From Hungatella sp. UBA5982 (GTDB taxonomy: Bacteria > Bacillota > Clostridia > Lachnospirales > Lachnospiraceae), in the NCBI GenBank assembly GCA_002429965.1, contig DJBG01000164.1, positions 31,287 to 37,375 on the forward strand: a DNA stretch of 6,089 bases. The letters are read 5' to 3'. Under the pieces are notes generated by a model that was given only the letters and a program-made list of their open reading frames with translations, made no database searches and was not told the DNA's origin. A program made the translations under genes and the position numbers. Each line of letters begins with the position of its first letter. Position 1 is the first letter of the stretch. Positions 5,130-6,089 of the stretch are shown piece after piece.

Positions 5130-6089
5130 ATTCATATCATTTTTCATTTTCCGTTCAAAACTACCTGAGATCCCCATCTCTTCCCGGTATTTGGCGATAA
5201 CTCTGCGGGAAAGGCGGCACCCTTTTTCACTAAGTAATTCTGCAAGTTTTGAATCACTATATGGCTTTTCTTTGTTCTCTTCATTCACGAGTTCACGTAT
5301 TAATTCTTTGACGCCATCCGAATTAATCAAGCTGCCGTCACTTACGGGAACTGACGCAGAAAATAAGTTTTTCATCAGAATACAGCCTGCTGGAAACTGA
5401 AGATATTTGTCCTTAACAGCACGGCTTATGGTGGAGGTATTAACTGACAGCTTTTCTGACATTTGTGTCATGGTACACGGTTTAAGTTTCCCTGAATACC
5501 GGAAAAACTCATCCTGCTCTTCCAATATTGCATTTGTTATTTGAATAATCGTCTTACGCCTCTGTTCAACTGCATAAATGAGAAAGTTCGCCCGCTCTAA
5601 CTTTTTCTTAAAGTATTCAAAAAGTTCCTGCTCTTTTACTTCTGCCATCATCTGAAGATAATAATCGTTTAACTGATAGTCTCCGCACCAATTATCATTG
5701 ATTTCTATATTCCATTTCCCATCCGGGTCCATAGTAACGATAACATCCGGAATAATATATTGCTTTTCGTTCTCTCCAAATCCCTGCAGCGGCCTTGGAT
5801 TTAACGTACTTATAAGAGCAATATATCTCCTGGCCTGAGCTGATGAGATATCCAATGCACGGGTGATTGAACTGATCTTTCCCTGAGATATGTCCGTTAA
5901 ATGATGAGTGATCATATTTTTTAGAATTTCATCATCCAATCCCAGAATTTCGATCTGAATTAATAAGCATTCTACCAGATTCTTTGCGAAAATACCGTAT
6001 GGCTCCAACTTTTTTAAATCTGATAAACAGTCTTTGATCACCTTCTCATTCACACCGGTTAACTGTGCAATCTCCGGAACTTCCAAATC
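5115..6089 (-). CDS. rpoN: RNA polymerase sigma-54 factor, 5' end missing
   Basis: The visible 324 residues are the C-terminal two thirds of sigma-54; the reading frame runs off the right edge, so no start is in the window and region I (activator-interacting) plus part of the core-binding domain are lost. Counting from the codon at 6086, the core-binding part shows AKNLVECLLIQ at 34-44 and LNPRPL at 95-100, followed by YIIPDVIV at 110-117. The DNA-binding helix-turn-helix is at about 206-230 (MSEKLSVNTSTISRAVKDKYL), leading into FPAGCILMKNLFS. The RpoN box SRRVIAKYRE is at 293-302, against the usual ARRTVAKYRE. Sigma-54 directs polymerase to GG-N10-GC promoters and needs an ATP-dependent activator. 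The gene converges on the regulator gene and shares its terminator. Several usually invariant positions differ, so this may be a secondary or lineage-specific sigma-54; the family itself is secure. Confidence 0.93.
   Translation of the reverse strand, partial: DLEVPEIAQLTGVNEKVIKDCLSDLKKLEPYGIFAKNLVECLLIQIEILGLDDEILKNMITHHLTDISQGKISSITRALDISSAQARRYIALISTLNPRPLQGFGENEKQYIIPDVIVTMDPDGKWNIEINDNWCGDYQLNDYYLQMMAEVKEQELFEYFKKKLERANFLIYAVEQRRKTIIQITNAILEEQDEFFRYSGKLKPCTMTQMSEKLSVNTSTISRAVKDKYLQFPAGCILMKNLFSASVPVSDGSLINSDGVKELIRELVNEENKEKPYSDSKLAELLSEKGCRLSRRVIAKYREEMGISGSFERKMKNDMNKRVN

Overview
The window looks like chromosomal DNA of a low-to-mid-GC Firmicute, most likely an anaerobic clostridium of the Lachnospiraceae type. 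This rests on the strong AGGAGG-type ribosome binding sites, the fructose-family PTS with separate EIIA, the SorC/DeoR-era sugar operon style and the clostridial-looking sigma-54 protein; it is an inference from protein style, not a database match.

Layout. Positions 1-124 hold no convincing gene. They contain three consecutive hairpin-forming palindromes lying just past the end of the sugar operon. Positions 125-4103 are a four-gene operon on the minus strand. Read in transcription order it encodes a PTS EIIA protein (3669-4103), a fructose-family PTS EIIBC permease (2284-3654), a Gfo/Idh/MocA NAD(P)-dependent sugar/polyol dehydrogenase (1241-2257) and a zinc-dependent medium-chain polyol dehydrogenase (125-1165). 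A 187-bp divergent control region (4104-4290) separates the operon from a plus-strand DeoR-family regulator (4291-5046). A 17-bp-stem terminator (5087-5129) lies between that regulator and a convergent sigma-54 (rpoN) gene on the minus strand. The window cuts off the rpoN 5' end.

How the genes fit together. EIIA and EIIBC would import and phosphorylate a sugar or polyol. Two dehydrogenases of different folds would then oxidise it, with NAD likely at least for the zinc enzyme. No 1-phosphofructokinase, aldolase or other kinase is present, so despite the fructose-family permease this does not look like an ordinary fructose operon; the substrate cannot be read from the sequence. The DeoR protein is the obvious local repressor: a TCATTTGTG motif occurs downstream of the predicted operon promoter and again inside the spacer of the predicted regulator promoter, with a third variant copy in tandem with the first. 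Whether the adjacent sigma-54 gene is functionally linked is open, because no GG-N10-GC promoter was found and no sigma-54 activator is visible.

No clearly new system is visible. The points most worth following are the unusual PTS/two-dehydrogenase pairing, the hairpin cluster at the left end, the candidate operator set, and the somewhat divergent sigma-54 protein.
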